Under the pieces are notes generated by a model. That model worked only from the letters and a program-made list of their open reading frames with translations. It was not told the origin of the DNA and searched no databases. Below are positions 1-5,465 of a stretch of 6,020 nucleotides of DNA, piece after piece. The position numbers and the translations under genes are program-made. The stretch is taken from NCBI GenBank assembly GCA_009469665.1, contig SSTB01000123.1, forward strand, positions 1 to 6,020. Direction: 5' to 3'. The first letter of the stretch is position 1. Each line of letters starts with the position of its first letter. This DNA comes from Azonexaceae bacterium. GTDB taxonomy: Bacteria; Pseudomonadota; Gammaproteobacteria; Burkholderiales; Rhodocyclaceae.

Positions 1-1
1 C

Positions 2-1189
2 TGGGAGCGCGGGCAGCCGGAGACCGCCGCGTATCTTTGCGAGGAATGTGAAGCACCGATTGCCGAGCATCACAAATCCCGGATGCTGGAACTTGGCGAA
101 TGGGTGGCGCAAGGAATAGGAACGAGCGCCGGGTTTCACCTGTCCAGCCTCTACAGTCCATGGAGGAAATGGCGCGAGATTGCAGCGTCGTGGGAGAAGG
201 CCGCCATGTCTGAGAGCCGCTCGGTGGCGACCATCAAGGCGTTCAAGAACTCCGAACTGGGTGAGGCCTGGGTCGAGGAGGGCGAAGCCCCCGACTGGCA
301 GCGCCTGCTGGAACGGAGAGAGGACTACCGCATCGGCAGTATTCCTGTAGGTGGACTGCTGCTCACGGCCGGTGCCGATGTGCAGAAGGATCGCATCGAA
401 GTGTCGGTCTGGGCTTTCGGCCGTGGCAAGGAGTCCTGGCTCGTCGAACATCGGGTGCTGATGGGCGATACAGCCCGGAACGAAGTCTGGCAATCGCTCG
501 CCGGTGTGCTGCACGAGACCTGGACGCATGAGACTGGCTGCCAGGTGTCGCTGGTGCGCCTGGCACTGGATACCGGCTTCGCCACGCAGGAAGCCTATAC
601 CTTTGTCCGGTCGGTGCGGGATGCACGACTGATGGCAGTCAAGGGGGTCGCCCGGGGCCCGGCCCTGGTTGGCACCCCAACGGCGGTCGATGCCACTACC
701 GGCGGCAGGAAGCTGCGCCGAGGCATCAAGGTGTTCTCGGTGGCAGGGGGCATCGCCAAGCTGGAGTTCTACAACAACCTGCGCAAAGCACCGGAGGTCG
801 CCGAGGATGGGGTCACGATCCGTTACCCCACCGGCTTCGTGCATCTGCCCAAGGTGGATGCCGAGTACCTGCAGCAACTGTGCGCCGAGCAACTGGTGAG
901 CCGACGCGACCGGAACGGCTTCGCCATCCGCGAGTGGCAGAAGATGCGAGAGCGCAATGAAGCGCTCGACTGCTACGTCTATGCCCGGGCAGCGGCTGCT
1001 GCTTCCGGCCTTGATCGATTCGAGGATCGGCACTGGCGCGAACTGGAACGACAGATCGGACTCTCGCCGCCCGGCGACCCCGATTCGCAAATTGAGCAAC
1101 CCATTGAGGCCACCCAACGCGGTGGCCTCGATGTTTCTGGCACCCGTATTTCCGGGCGTCGTTTGATCCGCAGCCGTTGGCTGACCTGA
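2..1189 (+). CDS. A: Phage terminase large subunit, GpA family (5' partial)
   Basis: Large terminase, the motor and nuclease that packages phage DNA through the portal and cuts it at the ends. The reading frame is open from base 2, so the gene starts upstream; the first ATG at 83 is internal. 395 residues are visible, against roughly 600-650 for the family, so the ATPase domain with its Walker motifs lies outside the window. Visible features (residues counted from base 2): a CxxC pair at 13-16 (YLCEECEAPI), like the zinc-ribbon-like linker of GpA proteins, followed by W35; then the RNase H-like nuclease domain opening with LTAGADVQKDR, where D126 matches the catalytic Asp of the family. Further conserved acids are D190 (ALDTGF) and D323 (EALDCYVYARAA). 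The basic tail GRRLIRSRWLT is typical of the family's C-terminus. A 13-pair stem-loop lies inside the last codons (1102-1133). The catalytic assignments are by family pattern, not alignment. Confidence 0.95.
   Translation, partial: WERGQPETAAYLCEECEAPIAEHHKSRMLELGEWVAQGIGTSAGFHLSSLYSPWRKWREIAASWEKAAMSESRSVATIKAFKNSELGEAWVEEGEAPDWQRLLERREDYRIGSIPVGGLLLTAGADVQKDRIEVSVWAFGRGKESWLVEHRVLMGDTARNEVWQSLAGVLHETWTHETGCQVSLVRLALDTGFATQEAYTFVRSVRDARLMAVKGVARGPALVGTPTAVDATTGGRKLRRGIKVFSVAGGIAKLEFYNNLRKAPEVAEDGVTIRYPTGFVHLPKVDAEYLQQLCAEQLVSRRDRNGFAIREWQKMRERNEALDCYVYARAAAAASGLDRFEDRHWRELERQIGLSPPGDPDSQIEQPIEATQRGGLDVSGTRISGRRLIRSRWLT
1102..1133 (+). repeat. Stem-loop (inverted repeat) at the 3' end of the terminase gene
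   Basis: GAGGCCACC at 1106-1114 is perfectly complementary to GGTGGCCTC at 1121-1129 around a 6-base loop (CAACGC). One G-T pair (1105/1130) and three more Watson-Crick pairs (1102-1104 with 1131-1133) extend it to 13 pairs. It lies in the poorly conserved C-terminal tail of the terminase, about 70 bases before the next start codon. It is followed only by a short TTT (1134-1136), so it is not a standard rho-independent terminator. An RNA processing, stability or partial attenuation role is possible but unproven. Confidence 0.6.
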
Positions 1190-1204
1190 ATGGAGACTTA
1201 AACC

Positions 1205-1696
1205 ATGAGCTTGCAAACCCAACTCAACAGCTTCGTCCTCCGCGTTGCCGAGGAATTCAACACCGTCAAGGGACGCACCGGCACCCTTACCGCGCTGACC
1301 ACCACCGACAAGTCGAGCCTGGTCGCGGCGATCAACGAACTGAAGGCCGCCATCCTCACGGCGGTGGCCATCGACGACCTGACGGTTGCCACGACCAGCA
1401 CCTACTCGTCGTCGAAGATTGTCTCGGTGCTCGATGCCCTCAAGGCCGATATCCTCGGTGGCGCCGACCCGGCCTACGACACCCTGCTGGAACTCCAGCA
1501 GGCGCTGCAGAACGACCAGACCGGCATCGCCGCGCTGACTGCTGCCATCGACAAGCGGGTGCGCTTCGATGCCGCGCAGACGCTGACTGTCCCCGAGCAA
1601 ACGCAGGCGCGCAGCAACATTGGCGCGGTCGCCGCTGCCGACATCGGCGACACCAATACCGACTTCGTGGCGATCTTCAACGCGGCCCTGGTGTAA
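1205..1696 (+). CDS. Fibre-shaft-like virion protein (hypothetical)
   Basis: 163 residues; not assigned to a named family with certainty. The ATG at 1205 has GGAG at 1192-1195 with a 9-base spacer and begins 15 bases after the terminase stop. The N-terminal 24 residues (MSLQTQLNSFVLRVAEEF...) look like an amphipathic helix and resemble the start of the next gene. Residues 30-50 (LTTTDKSSLVAAINELKAAI) and 64-110 (TYSSSKI, then AYDTLLELQQAL) resemble modules common in tail-fibre shafts. Residues 118-141 carry a pattern (RVRFDAAQTLT...ARSNIGA) that recurs in many tail-fibre and collar proteins, where it is often repeated. The C-terminus is DFVAIFNAALV. There is no signal peptide, membrane segment or catalytic motif. 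Its place between terminase and gpW is not the lambda arrangement. Likely a trimeric or coiled-coil structural protein of the virion; the exact site (head fibre, tail fibre or neck appendage) cannot be decided here. Confidence 0.75.
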   Translation: MSLQTQLNSFVLRVAEEFNTVKGRTGTLTALTTTDKSSLVAAINELKAAILTAVAIDDLTVATTSTYSSSKIVSVLDALKADILGGADPAYDTLLELQQALQNDQTGIAALTAAIDKRVRFDAAQTLTVPEQTQARSNIGAVAAADIGDTNTDFVAIFNAALV

Positions 1697-1699
1697 GAC

Positions 1700-2092
1700 A
1701 TGAGCCTCGTCGCGCAACTGTCGGCGCTCGCCACCCGCATCGGCAACGAAATCAAGGGGCTGATTCGTCCCGATCATCCCGGCCTGGCTCGCGCCTGGGT
1801 CAATTTCGGCTACGTGAATGGATCGGTGCAACTGCGTGCCGCCTACAACGTGGCGTCGGTGACCCGTTTGGCGGCCGGTCGGTACCGCATCCAATTCGAG
1901 ACCGCGATGCCCGATGCGAAGTACTGCTGGGTGGCGACCGGGCGCAGCAACGCCAACAGCGGCACCGTGCGCTTCGCCGCCGCACGCGGTACGGCCGACA
2001 ACAAGGTCGAGGTGGGGTTGGAGATCGTCTGTACCTCCTCGTCGGGATCGCTGGCCGACTCCCCCGAGATCAGCCTGGTGGTCTATCGATGA
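1700..2092 (+). CDS. Small protein with a tail-fibre C-terminal-like beta domain (hypothetical)
   Basis: 130 residues. It starts 3 bases after the previous stop and has only a weak GGTG (1690-1693) upstream, so translation is probably coupled to the gene before it. Residues 1-21 (MSLVAQLSALATRIGNEIKG) form a predicted helix with the same spacing of MSL, QL, R and E as the N-terminus of the preceding protein. Residues 32-78 (AWVNFGYVNGSVQLRAAYNV, then SVTRLAAGRYRIQFETAMPDAKY) closely follow a pattern I recognise from the C-terminal domain of many phage tail-fibre and tail-collar proteins, where it is normally the tip of a much longer chain. The rest is beta-rich and ends LVVYR. Cysteines are at 77 and 111. 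Here the domain stands alone behind a short helix, which suggests a small virion-attached adhesin or cap. Its stop overlaps the start of the next gene (ATGA). Confidence 0.75.
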   Translation: MSLVAQLSALATRIGNEIKGLIRPDHPGLARAWVNFGYVNGSVQLRAAYNVASVTRLAAGRYRIQFETAMPDAKYCWVATGRSNANSGTVRFAAARGTADNKVEVGLEIVCTSSSGSLADSPEISLVVYR

Positions 2093-2319
2093 GCACGCCG
2101 ACCTACACCGAAGCCCAGTTGCAGGCCCTGCGCGATGCACTGGTCAAGGGCGAAAAGCGCGTGACCTTCGGTGACAAGACCGTCGAGTACCGCACGGTCG
2201 ACGAACTCAAGGCCGCCATCCACGAGGTGGAAGTCGCGCTGCACAAGGACGCCGTGACGACTGGACTGATTCCGCGTGCCGCCCGACAGATCCGCATCAC
2301 CACGGCGAAGGGGTTCTGA
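2089..2319 (+). CDS. W: gpW-like head-tail joining protein
   Basis: 76 residues, in the size range of lambda gpW (68). gpW-type proteins bind the portal vertex after DNA packaging, stop DNA leakage and make the platform for the next neck protein. The sequence follows the family pattern: an N-terminal helix (TEAQLQALRDALVKG), a short beta hairpin (KRVTFGDKTVEYRT, residues 26-39), a second helix (VDELKAAIHEVEVALHK) and a basic, flexible C-terminus (RAARQIRITTAKGF). The ATG at 2089 overlaps the preceding TGA (ATGA), and only a weak GGTGG (2077-2081) precedes it, so translational coupling is likely. The same frame stays open far upstream, to 1177, but that part is Arg-rich nonsense overlapping two better genes; the gpW-like sequence begins right at this ATG. 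Placement directly before the portal matches lambda order. Confidence 0.9.
   Translation: MSTPTYTEAQLQALRDALVKGEKRVTFGDKTVEYRTVDELKAAIHEVEVALHKDAVTTGLIPRAARQIRITTAKGF
2308..2313 (+). promoter_or_regulatory. Shine-Dalgarno sequence fixing the portal start
   Basis: AAGGGG lies 7 bases before the ATG at 2321. This favours 2321 over the upstream in-frame ATG at 2276, which would add 15 residues of Pro/Arg-rich sequence (MPPDRSASPRRRGSD) overlapping the gpW gene. The family-like N-terminus also begins at 2321 (MGWLKRVSRRMF). Confidence 0.7.
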
Positions 2320-2320
2320 T

Positions 2321-3811
2321 ATGGGCTGGCTTAAGCGCGTCTCGCGCCGGATGTTCGGCGGCAACCCGCTGCACGAGGCCGCCGGTGCCGGTCGCAGGTC
2401 GTTTGCCTGGCTGCCGAACAACCCGGGTGCCGTCGCAGCACTGACGGCAACGCAAACGGAACTGCGCACCAAGAGCCGCGATCTGGTGCGGCGTAATGCC
2501 TGGGCCAATGCCGCCCTGGAATCCTATGTCGCCAATGCCATCGGCACCGGCATCAAGCCGCAGTCGCTGGTGACCGATTCGGCGCTGCGCGAACGGATCC
2601 AGGCGTTGTGGCGCGACTGGACGCTGGATGCCGATGCGGCCGGGCTGACCGATTTCTACGGGCTGCAGGCGCTCGCCTGCCGCGCCATGCTGGAAGGCGG
2701 TGAGGCTTTGATCCGCATTCGATACCGCCGACCCGAGGATGGTCTGGCGGTGGCGCTGCAACTGCAGGTACTCGAACCCGAACATCTGCCCGTCACCCTG
2801 AACACCACGGCGGAGAACGGCGACGTGATCCGCGCCGGCATCGAGTTCGACCGCCTCGGTCGGCGCGTGGCCTACCACCTGTATCGCACCCATCCGGAAG
2901 ACGGAGCATTGGCGCCGATGTCGGGCAATGGCGGCATGGAGACCGTGCGCGTCGATGCCGCCGAAATCCTGCATCTGTTCCGGCCGCTACGCCCGGGCCA
3001 GATCCGGGGTGAGCCGTGGCTGGCGCGTGCTCTGGTGAAATTGAACGAACTCGATCAGTACGACGACGCCGAACTGGTGCGCAAGAAAACCGCCGCCATG
3101 TTCGCCGGCTTCATCACCCGTCTCGCCCCCGAAGACAACCTGATGGGCGAAGGCTCGGCCGATCCCAACGGCGTGGCGCTGGCCGGGCTGGAGCCGGGCA
3201 CATTGCAAATCCTGGAACCCGGCGAGGATGTGAAGTTTTCCCAGCCCGCCGATGTCGGCGCGAGCTACGCCGAGTTCCTGCGCATGCAGTTCCGGGCGGT
3301 GGCGGCCGCCATGGGTGTGACCTACGAGCAACTGACCGGGGATCTCACCCAGGTCAATTACTCGTCGATCCGTGCGGGGTTGCTGGAGTTCCGCCGGCGT
3401 TGCGAGTCCCTGCAGCATGGCGTGATCGTCCATCAGTTGTGCCGGCCGATCTGGCAGGCGTTCATCGAACAGGCCGTGCTCGAAGGCGCGCTGGCCTTGC
3501 CAGGCTATGCCCGAGGCGGCCAGGCCCAACGCCGCCCGTACTTGTCAGTGAAGTGGATTCCGCAGGGCTGGCAGTGGGTGGATCCGCAGAAGGAGTTCAA
3601 CGCCATGCTCACCGCGATGCGCGCCGGCCTGCTGTCGCGCTCCGAGGCGATCTCGTCCTTCGGCTACGACGCTGAGGACATCGATCGCGAAATCGCTGCC
3701 GACAACGCCCGGGCGGATGCCCTCGGCCTGGTGTTCGAGTCCGACCCGCGCCATGACCTGGCGGCTGCGCCGCCAGCCGCTGTTCCTCCCGACAACCCGG
3801 AGAACCCCTGA
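2321..3811 (+). CDS. B: Portal protein, lambda gpB family
   Basis: 496 residues; lambda gpB is 533. Portal proteins form the dodecameric ring at one capsid vertex; it nucleates head assembly, docks the terminase and is the DNA channel. Family features: a basic start, then KSRDLVRRNAWANAALES (51-68) and YVANAIGTGIKPQ (69-81), the characteristic opening of lambda-type portals. Others are LEGGEALIRIRYR (124-136), LQVLEPEHL (148-156), HLFRPLRPGQIRGEPWLARA (218-237), GLEPGTLQILEPGEDVKF (289-306), LTGDLTQVNYSSIRAGLLEF (338-357) and WIPQGWQWVDPQKE (412-425), all in the expected order. The last 20 residues are Ala/Pro-rich and probably disordered. Lambda gpB loses its first residues in a gpC-dependent step; whether that happens here cannot be seen. 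The start is 1 base after the gpW stop and has a good ribosome site; the stop is 1 base before the protease ATG. Confidence 0.95.
   Translation: MGWLKRVSRRMFGGNPLHEAAGAGRRSFAWLPNNPGAVAALTATQTELRTKSRDLVRRNAWANAALESYVANAIGTGIKPQSLVTDSALRERIQALWRDWTLDADAAGLTDFYGLQALACRAMLEGGEALIRIRYRRPEDGLAVALQLQVLEPEHLPVTLNTTAENGDVIRAGIEFDRLGRRVAYHLYRTHPEDGALAPMSGNGGMETVRVDAAEILHLFRPLRPGQIRGEPWLARALVKLNELDQYDDAELVRKKTAAMFAGFITRLAPEDNLMGEGSADPNGVALAGLEPGTLQILEPGEDVKFSQPADVGASYAEFLRMQFRAVAAAMGVTYEQLTGDLTQVNYSSIRAGLLEFRRRCESLQHGVIVHQLCRPIWQAFIEQAVLEGALALPGYARGGQAQRRPYLSVKWIPQGWQWVDPQKEFNAMLTAMRAGLLSRSEAISSFGYDAEDIDREIAADNARADALGLVFESDPRHDLAAAPPAAVPPDNPENP
3799..3804 (+). promoter_or_regulatory. Shine-Dalgarno sequence for the head protease
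   Basis: GGAGAA begins 14 bases before the ATG at 3813, leaving 10 bases between GGAG and the start. It lies inside the last codons of the portal gene. It supports 3813 over the in-frame ATG at 3717, which would add 32 residues lying wholly inside the portal gene and unlike the family. Confidence 0.65.
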
Positions 3812-3812
3812 C

Positions 3813-5072
3813 ATGAATCTTCCTCACCTGGCGTCCCGTCTCTACGGGACGCCGCTCCTGCTCGCCCGTGCCAAGCTGGATGTGATCCTGTCCGTGCTCG
3901 GTGAGCGGGTGAACTGGCCGGAGCACGAACTGGCCACGCCGCTCATTCCGCATCGTTCCCAGATCGATGCACCGGCCGGCATCGCCGTGATTCCGGTGGT
4001 CGGTTCGCTGGTCCGTCGCACGGTGGGCCTGGACCCGGCCTCGGGTTTCACGTCCTATGCCGAGATTACCGGCATGGTTGATGCTGCCCTCGTCGACCCG
4101 TCGATCGAGGGCATCGTGCTCGACATCGATTCGCCCGGTGGCGAAGCGGGTGGCGTGTTCGAGCTCGGCGAGCGCATCCGCGCCGCCGATGCCGTGAAAC
4201 CCGTCTGGGCAGTCGCCTCGGATACCGCTTTCTCGGCGGCCTATGCGATTGGTTGCTCAGCCTCACGTCTGCTGGTCAGCCGCACCGGTGGCGTCGGCTC
4301 CATTGGCGTGATCGCCATGCATGTCGACCAGACCGCCCGGGACGCCCAGCAGGGCTACCGCTACACGCCGATCACCGCCGGGGATCACAAGAACGATTTC
4401 TCGCCGCATGAAGCCCTGGGTCCCGAGGCGCATGCCCGCCTGCAGGCCGAAGTCGATCGCCTGTACGGCCTGTTCGTCGATCACGTCGCCGCCATGAGGA
4501 AGCTCGATGCCGATGCGGTACGGGCGACAGAGGCCGGCATCTATTTCGGTATGGACGCGGTGACCGCTGGCCTGGCCGATGCGGTCGGCAGTCTCGACAC
4601 GGTGCTTACCGAATTCAGCAGCTTTCTGGTGGCTCGCCGGGCGCGCGGCCACGCATTGCCCGTTTCCACGCGCTCGCTGGCTGCATCCCCCTCAACGCTT
4701 ATGGAGAACCCAACCATGCCTATGACTGACCCTATTGATCAACCCCAGACGGATGAACCGGTGCCATCGGCAACTCCCGAAGCGGACAAACCGGTCGCCG
4801 ACGAAGCGTCCCCTGCGACTACCGACGCCAGTCGTGCCGATGCGGTCGCCATCGCCGAACTCTGCCAACTCGCCGGTCATCCCGAACTGACCGCCGCCTT
4901 CCTCGCCGAAGGCGTCTCCGAAGCTCAGGTGCGCAAGGCGCTGCTGGCCTCGCGTGCCGACAGCCCGGAAATCCGCTCGACGTTTGCGCCGGATGCCTCG
5001 GCACCTCAGCAATCCCAATCTGCCGCCAATCCCCTGATGGCGGCCGTCAAGAAACTCACCGGAAAGGAGTAA
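3813..5072 (+). CDS. C: Head maturation protease, S49 (SppA/lambda gpC-like), with C-terminal scaffold region
   Basis: 419 residues; lambda gpC is about 440. It acts inside the procapsid, where family members cleave scaffold and portal or capsid proteins during maturation. The S49 core spans roughly residues 55-265. It has a first strand IAVIPVVGSLVRR (57-69), the DIDSPGGEAGGVFELGERI stretch (104-122) that forms the oxyanion region, and the nucleophile S141 in TAFSAAYAIG. GGVGSIGVI follows at 159-167, and the presumed general-base K193 in AGDHKNDFSPHEALG. The 52-residue gap between S141 and K193 equals that recalled for the Ser/Lys pair of lambda gpC (S166/K218). GIYFGMDAVTAGLADAVGS (242-260) is the usual end of the fold. 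Residues 275-300 are a basic linker, and the rest is the scaffold-like domain, also probably made separately from 4716. A 10-pair hairpin lies at 3830-3853, close behind the start. Confidence 0.95.
   Translation: MNLPHLASRLYGTPLLLARAKLDVILSVLGERVNWPEHELATPLIPHRSQIDAPAGIAVIPVVGSLVRRTVGLDPASGFTSYAEITGMVDAALVDPSIEGIVLDIDSPGGEAGGVFELGERIRAADAVKPVWAVASDTAFSAAYAIGCSASRLLVSRTGGVGSIGVIAMHVDQTARDAQQGYRYTPITAGDHKNDFSPHEALGPEAHARLQAEVDRLYGLFVDHVAAMRKLDADAVRATEAGIYFGMDAVTAGLADAVGSLDTVLTEFSSFLVARRARGHALPVSTRSLAASPSTLMENPTMPMTDPIDQPQTDEPVPSATPEADKPVADEASPATTDASRADAVAIAELCQLAGHPELTAAFLAEGVSEAQVRKALLASRADSPEIRSTFAPDASAPQQSQSAANPLMAAVKKLTGKE
3830..3853 (+). repeat. Perfect 10-pair stem-loop just inside the protease gene
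   Basis: GGCGTCCCGT (3830-3839) is perfectly complementary to ACGGGACGCC (3844-3853) around a 4-base loop CTCT. It begins 17 bases after the A of the protease ATG at 3813, in codons for a weakly conserved N-terminal segment (ASRLYGTP). At this distance a hairpin in mRNA could slow or position the initiating ribosome. The effect is inference; the pairing is seen directly. Confidence 0.55.
4703..4708 (+). promoter_or_regulatory. Internal Shine-Dalgarno sequence for the nested scaffold gene
   Basis: GGAGAA lies inside the protease gene, with 9 bases between GGAG and the in-frame ATG at 4716. Spacing is as good as for the other genes here. Another ATG at 4701 overlaps it and one at 4722 is further off; 4716 is the best-placed start. 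Confidence 0.65.
4716..5072 (+). CDS. nu3: Nested capsid scaffold protein (Nu3-like), in frame with the protease C-terminus
   Basis: 118 residues, identical to protease residues 302-419, predicted to be made from an internal start. Lambda does the same: Nu3 is read from within C in the same frame and shares its C-terminus. Here the start MPMTDPIDQPQTDEP follows an internal GGAG at the right distance. The first 40 residues are acidic, Pro/Ala-rich and probably disordered. A helical part follows (SRADAVAIAELCQLAGHPEL, AAFLAEGVSEAQVRKALLAS), and a basic C-terminus (AAVKKLTGKE) suits capsid-protein binding. Family role: guides capsid-protein assembly into a procapsid of correct size, then is degraded by the protease and exits. 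The fused copy would carry the protease into the procapsid. The existence of the domain is well supported; the separate product is inferred from start signals and family precedent. Confidence 0.75.
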   Translation: MPMTDPIDQPQTDEPVPSATPEADKPVADEASPATTDASRADAVAIAELCQLAGHPELTAAFLAEGVSEAQVRKALLASRADSPEIRSTFAPDASAPQQSQSAANPLMAAVKKLTGKE

Positions 5073-5075
5073 GCC

Positions 5076-5453
5076 ATGCCCGTCATCACCGAAGGTCTGA
5101 ACCTGGGCGATCTGCTCAAGTACGAAGCCCCCAACCTCTACTCGCGCGACCAGGTCACGGTTGCCTCTGGCCAGAACCTTGATCTGGGCACCGTGGTCGG
5201 CATCGAGACCACCACCGCCAAGGTGAAAGCGATCGATCCGGCCGCCACCGATGGCACCGAAGTCGCCGTCGGCGTGCTCGCCACCTCGGTCGACGCCAGC
5301 CTGATCGACCGCGAGGACGGGATTCTGATCGCCCGCCATGCCGTCGTTGCCGACCACGCCCTGACCTGGCCGGCCGGCATCACCCCTACCGCTAAAGCCG
5401 CCGCCATTGCCCAACTCAAGGCGGCCGGCGTGCTCGTTCGCCACGCTGTTTAA
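5076..5453 (+). CDS. D: Head decoration protein, lambda gpD family
   Basis: 125 residues; lambda gpD is 110. Trimers of this protein bind the expanded capsid at three-fold positions and stabilise it against the pressure of packaged DNA. Family features: GDLLKYEAPNLYSRDQVTVASG near the N-terminus (residues 11-32), where the YSRD segment is the most recognisable. Then come the LDLGTVVGIET strand (35-45), GTEVAVGVLATSVDA (60-74), a later strand ILIARHAVVADHALTW (83-98) and a C-terminal helix ending AQLKAAGVLVRHAV. The start has a strong AAAGGAG (5063-5069) 6 bases upstream, overlapping the stop of the protease/scaffold gene; only 3 bases separate the two genes. Strong initiation fits a protein needed in hundreds of copies per head. 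Confidence 0.93.
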   Translation: MPVITEGLNLGDLLKYEAPNLYSRDQVTVASGQNLDLGTVVGIETTTAKVKAIDPAATDGTEVAVGVLATSVDASLIDREDGILIARHAVVADHALTWPAGITPTAKAAAIAQLKAAGVLVRHAV

Positions 5454-5465
5454 AGGAGATTTCTC

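Noticed and set aside
1171..1183. Small inverted repeat CAGCC-GTT-GGCTG before the terminase stop
   Set aside because: Only five pairs and no T run, so too weak to call a terminator.
1190..1204. Possible promoter for the fibre-like pair in the gap after terminase
   Set aside because: The gap is 15 bases and holds only a ribosome site; no -35/-10 pair is recognisable in the preceding coding sequence.
1177..2088. Long open frame upstream of and continuous with gpW, giving a 380-residue protein
   Set aside because: The part before 2089 is Arg/Gly/His-rich and overlaps two genes with fibre-like sequence and sensible composition. Only the last 76 codons resemble a known family, and they start with their own ATG. 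The missing stops are explained by GC-rich codon bias.
2297..2974. 225-codon open frame on the - strand opposite the portal gene
   Set aside because: Antisense to strongly conserved portal sequence, with shadow-type composition and no motif.
3016..3675. 219-codon + strand frame inside the portal gene
   Set aside because: Arg-rich out-of-frame reading of the portal coding sequence; no motif and no reason to prefer it.
4080..4115. Imperfect hairpin inside the protease gene (GCCCTCG/CGAGGGC plus TCGA/TCGA)
   Set aside because: It has a bulge, lies inside conserved protease codons and is not near a gene boundary. GC-rich coding DNA gives such pairings often enough that no function is suggested.
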